Source of the DNA: a virus
Length of the DNA: 64,000 nt
Strand: one strand, 5' to 3'
IMG/VR virus record: IMGVR_UViG_3300020451_002162
Coordinates: 27,566 to 91,565 of that record
The position numbers and the translations under genes were made by a program. The notes under the pieces are model-generated. The model was not told where the DNA came from. It made no database searches and was given only the letters and a program-made list of their open reading frames with translations. Numbering within the stretch: the stretch's first letter is position 1; every line of letters starts with the position of its first letter. Below are positions 63,999-64,000 of the stretch, in pieces.

Positions 63999-64000
63999 TT

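Noticed and set aside
1-64000. tRNA genes, CRISPR arrays or insertion sequences
   Set aside because: No gap large enough with tRNA-like arms was seen, no spaced direct repeats, and no transposase motif. A tRNA scan would be decisive.

Overview
The window is AT-rich, densely coded DNA that reads as part of a large double-stranded DNA tailed bacteriophage. Evidence: almost no intergenic space, long runs of genes overlapping by 1, 4 or 8 bases, Shine-Dalgarno sites before many starts, standard bacterial code, a phage replication and nucleotide module (PhoH, HNH nuclease, RecA/UvsX-like recombinase, DnaB helicase, primase, dNMP kinase, RecB-like nuclease, DNA polymerase III alpha, DnaQ-like exonuclease, SSB, dCMP deaminase, class II ribonucleotide reductase), and several giant virion-type proteins. 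No terminase, portal, capsid or tRNA gene was seen, so this is only part of the genome. The host cannot be named. A monomeric B12-dependent NrdJ suggests a host or environment that supplies cobalamin.

Layout. (1) 1-3.7 kb, + strand: small membrane-anchored proteins, one with a ComEA-like HhH domain, plus a papain-like cysteine protease. (2) 3.8-12.9 kb, +: a chain of probable adhesin or virion-surface proteins (propeller-like protein, Thr/Pro linker, about seven Ig-like domains, a very cysteine-rich protein), then small proteins including a GlsB/YeaQ-type membrane protein. The Ig-like domains run across two of the gene boundaries. (3) 12.9-18.9 kb, +: sugar genes (rhamnan-synthesis-F-like transferase, GDP-fucose-synthase-like epimerase, a multi-domain glycosyltransferase, a sulfotransferase-like/glycosyltransferase fusion). 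(4) 19-36.9 kb, +: nucleotide metabolism, recombination and replication. Pol III alpha is encoded as two separate halves with a small gene and a DEDDh exonuclease gene between them. The ssb gene has its own good sigma70-type promoter and a rho-independent terminator. (5) 37-45.3 kb, +: after the terminator, a tightly overlapping set of eight genes beginning with a GT4-like glycosyltransferase and continuing with Rossmann-like or degenerate enzyme-like proteins, then a Vsr-like nuclease and two small genes. (6) 45.3-64 kb, - strand: four virion/tail-type genes, two of them giant (2666 and 2278 aa), plus the C-terminal end of a fifth gene cut by the window edge. The strand switch at 45.3 kb is convergent with only 2 bases between stop codons.

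How it fits together: the replication genes would form an almost self-sufficient replisome with its own dNTP supply. The two sugar clusters could decorate virion proteins, DNA or host surface glycans. The Ig-rich + strand block and the - strand giants probably build host-recognition and tail structures. Family calls come from motifs read by eye; no database search was possible.
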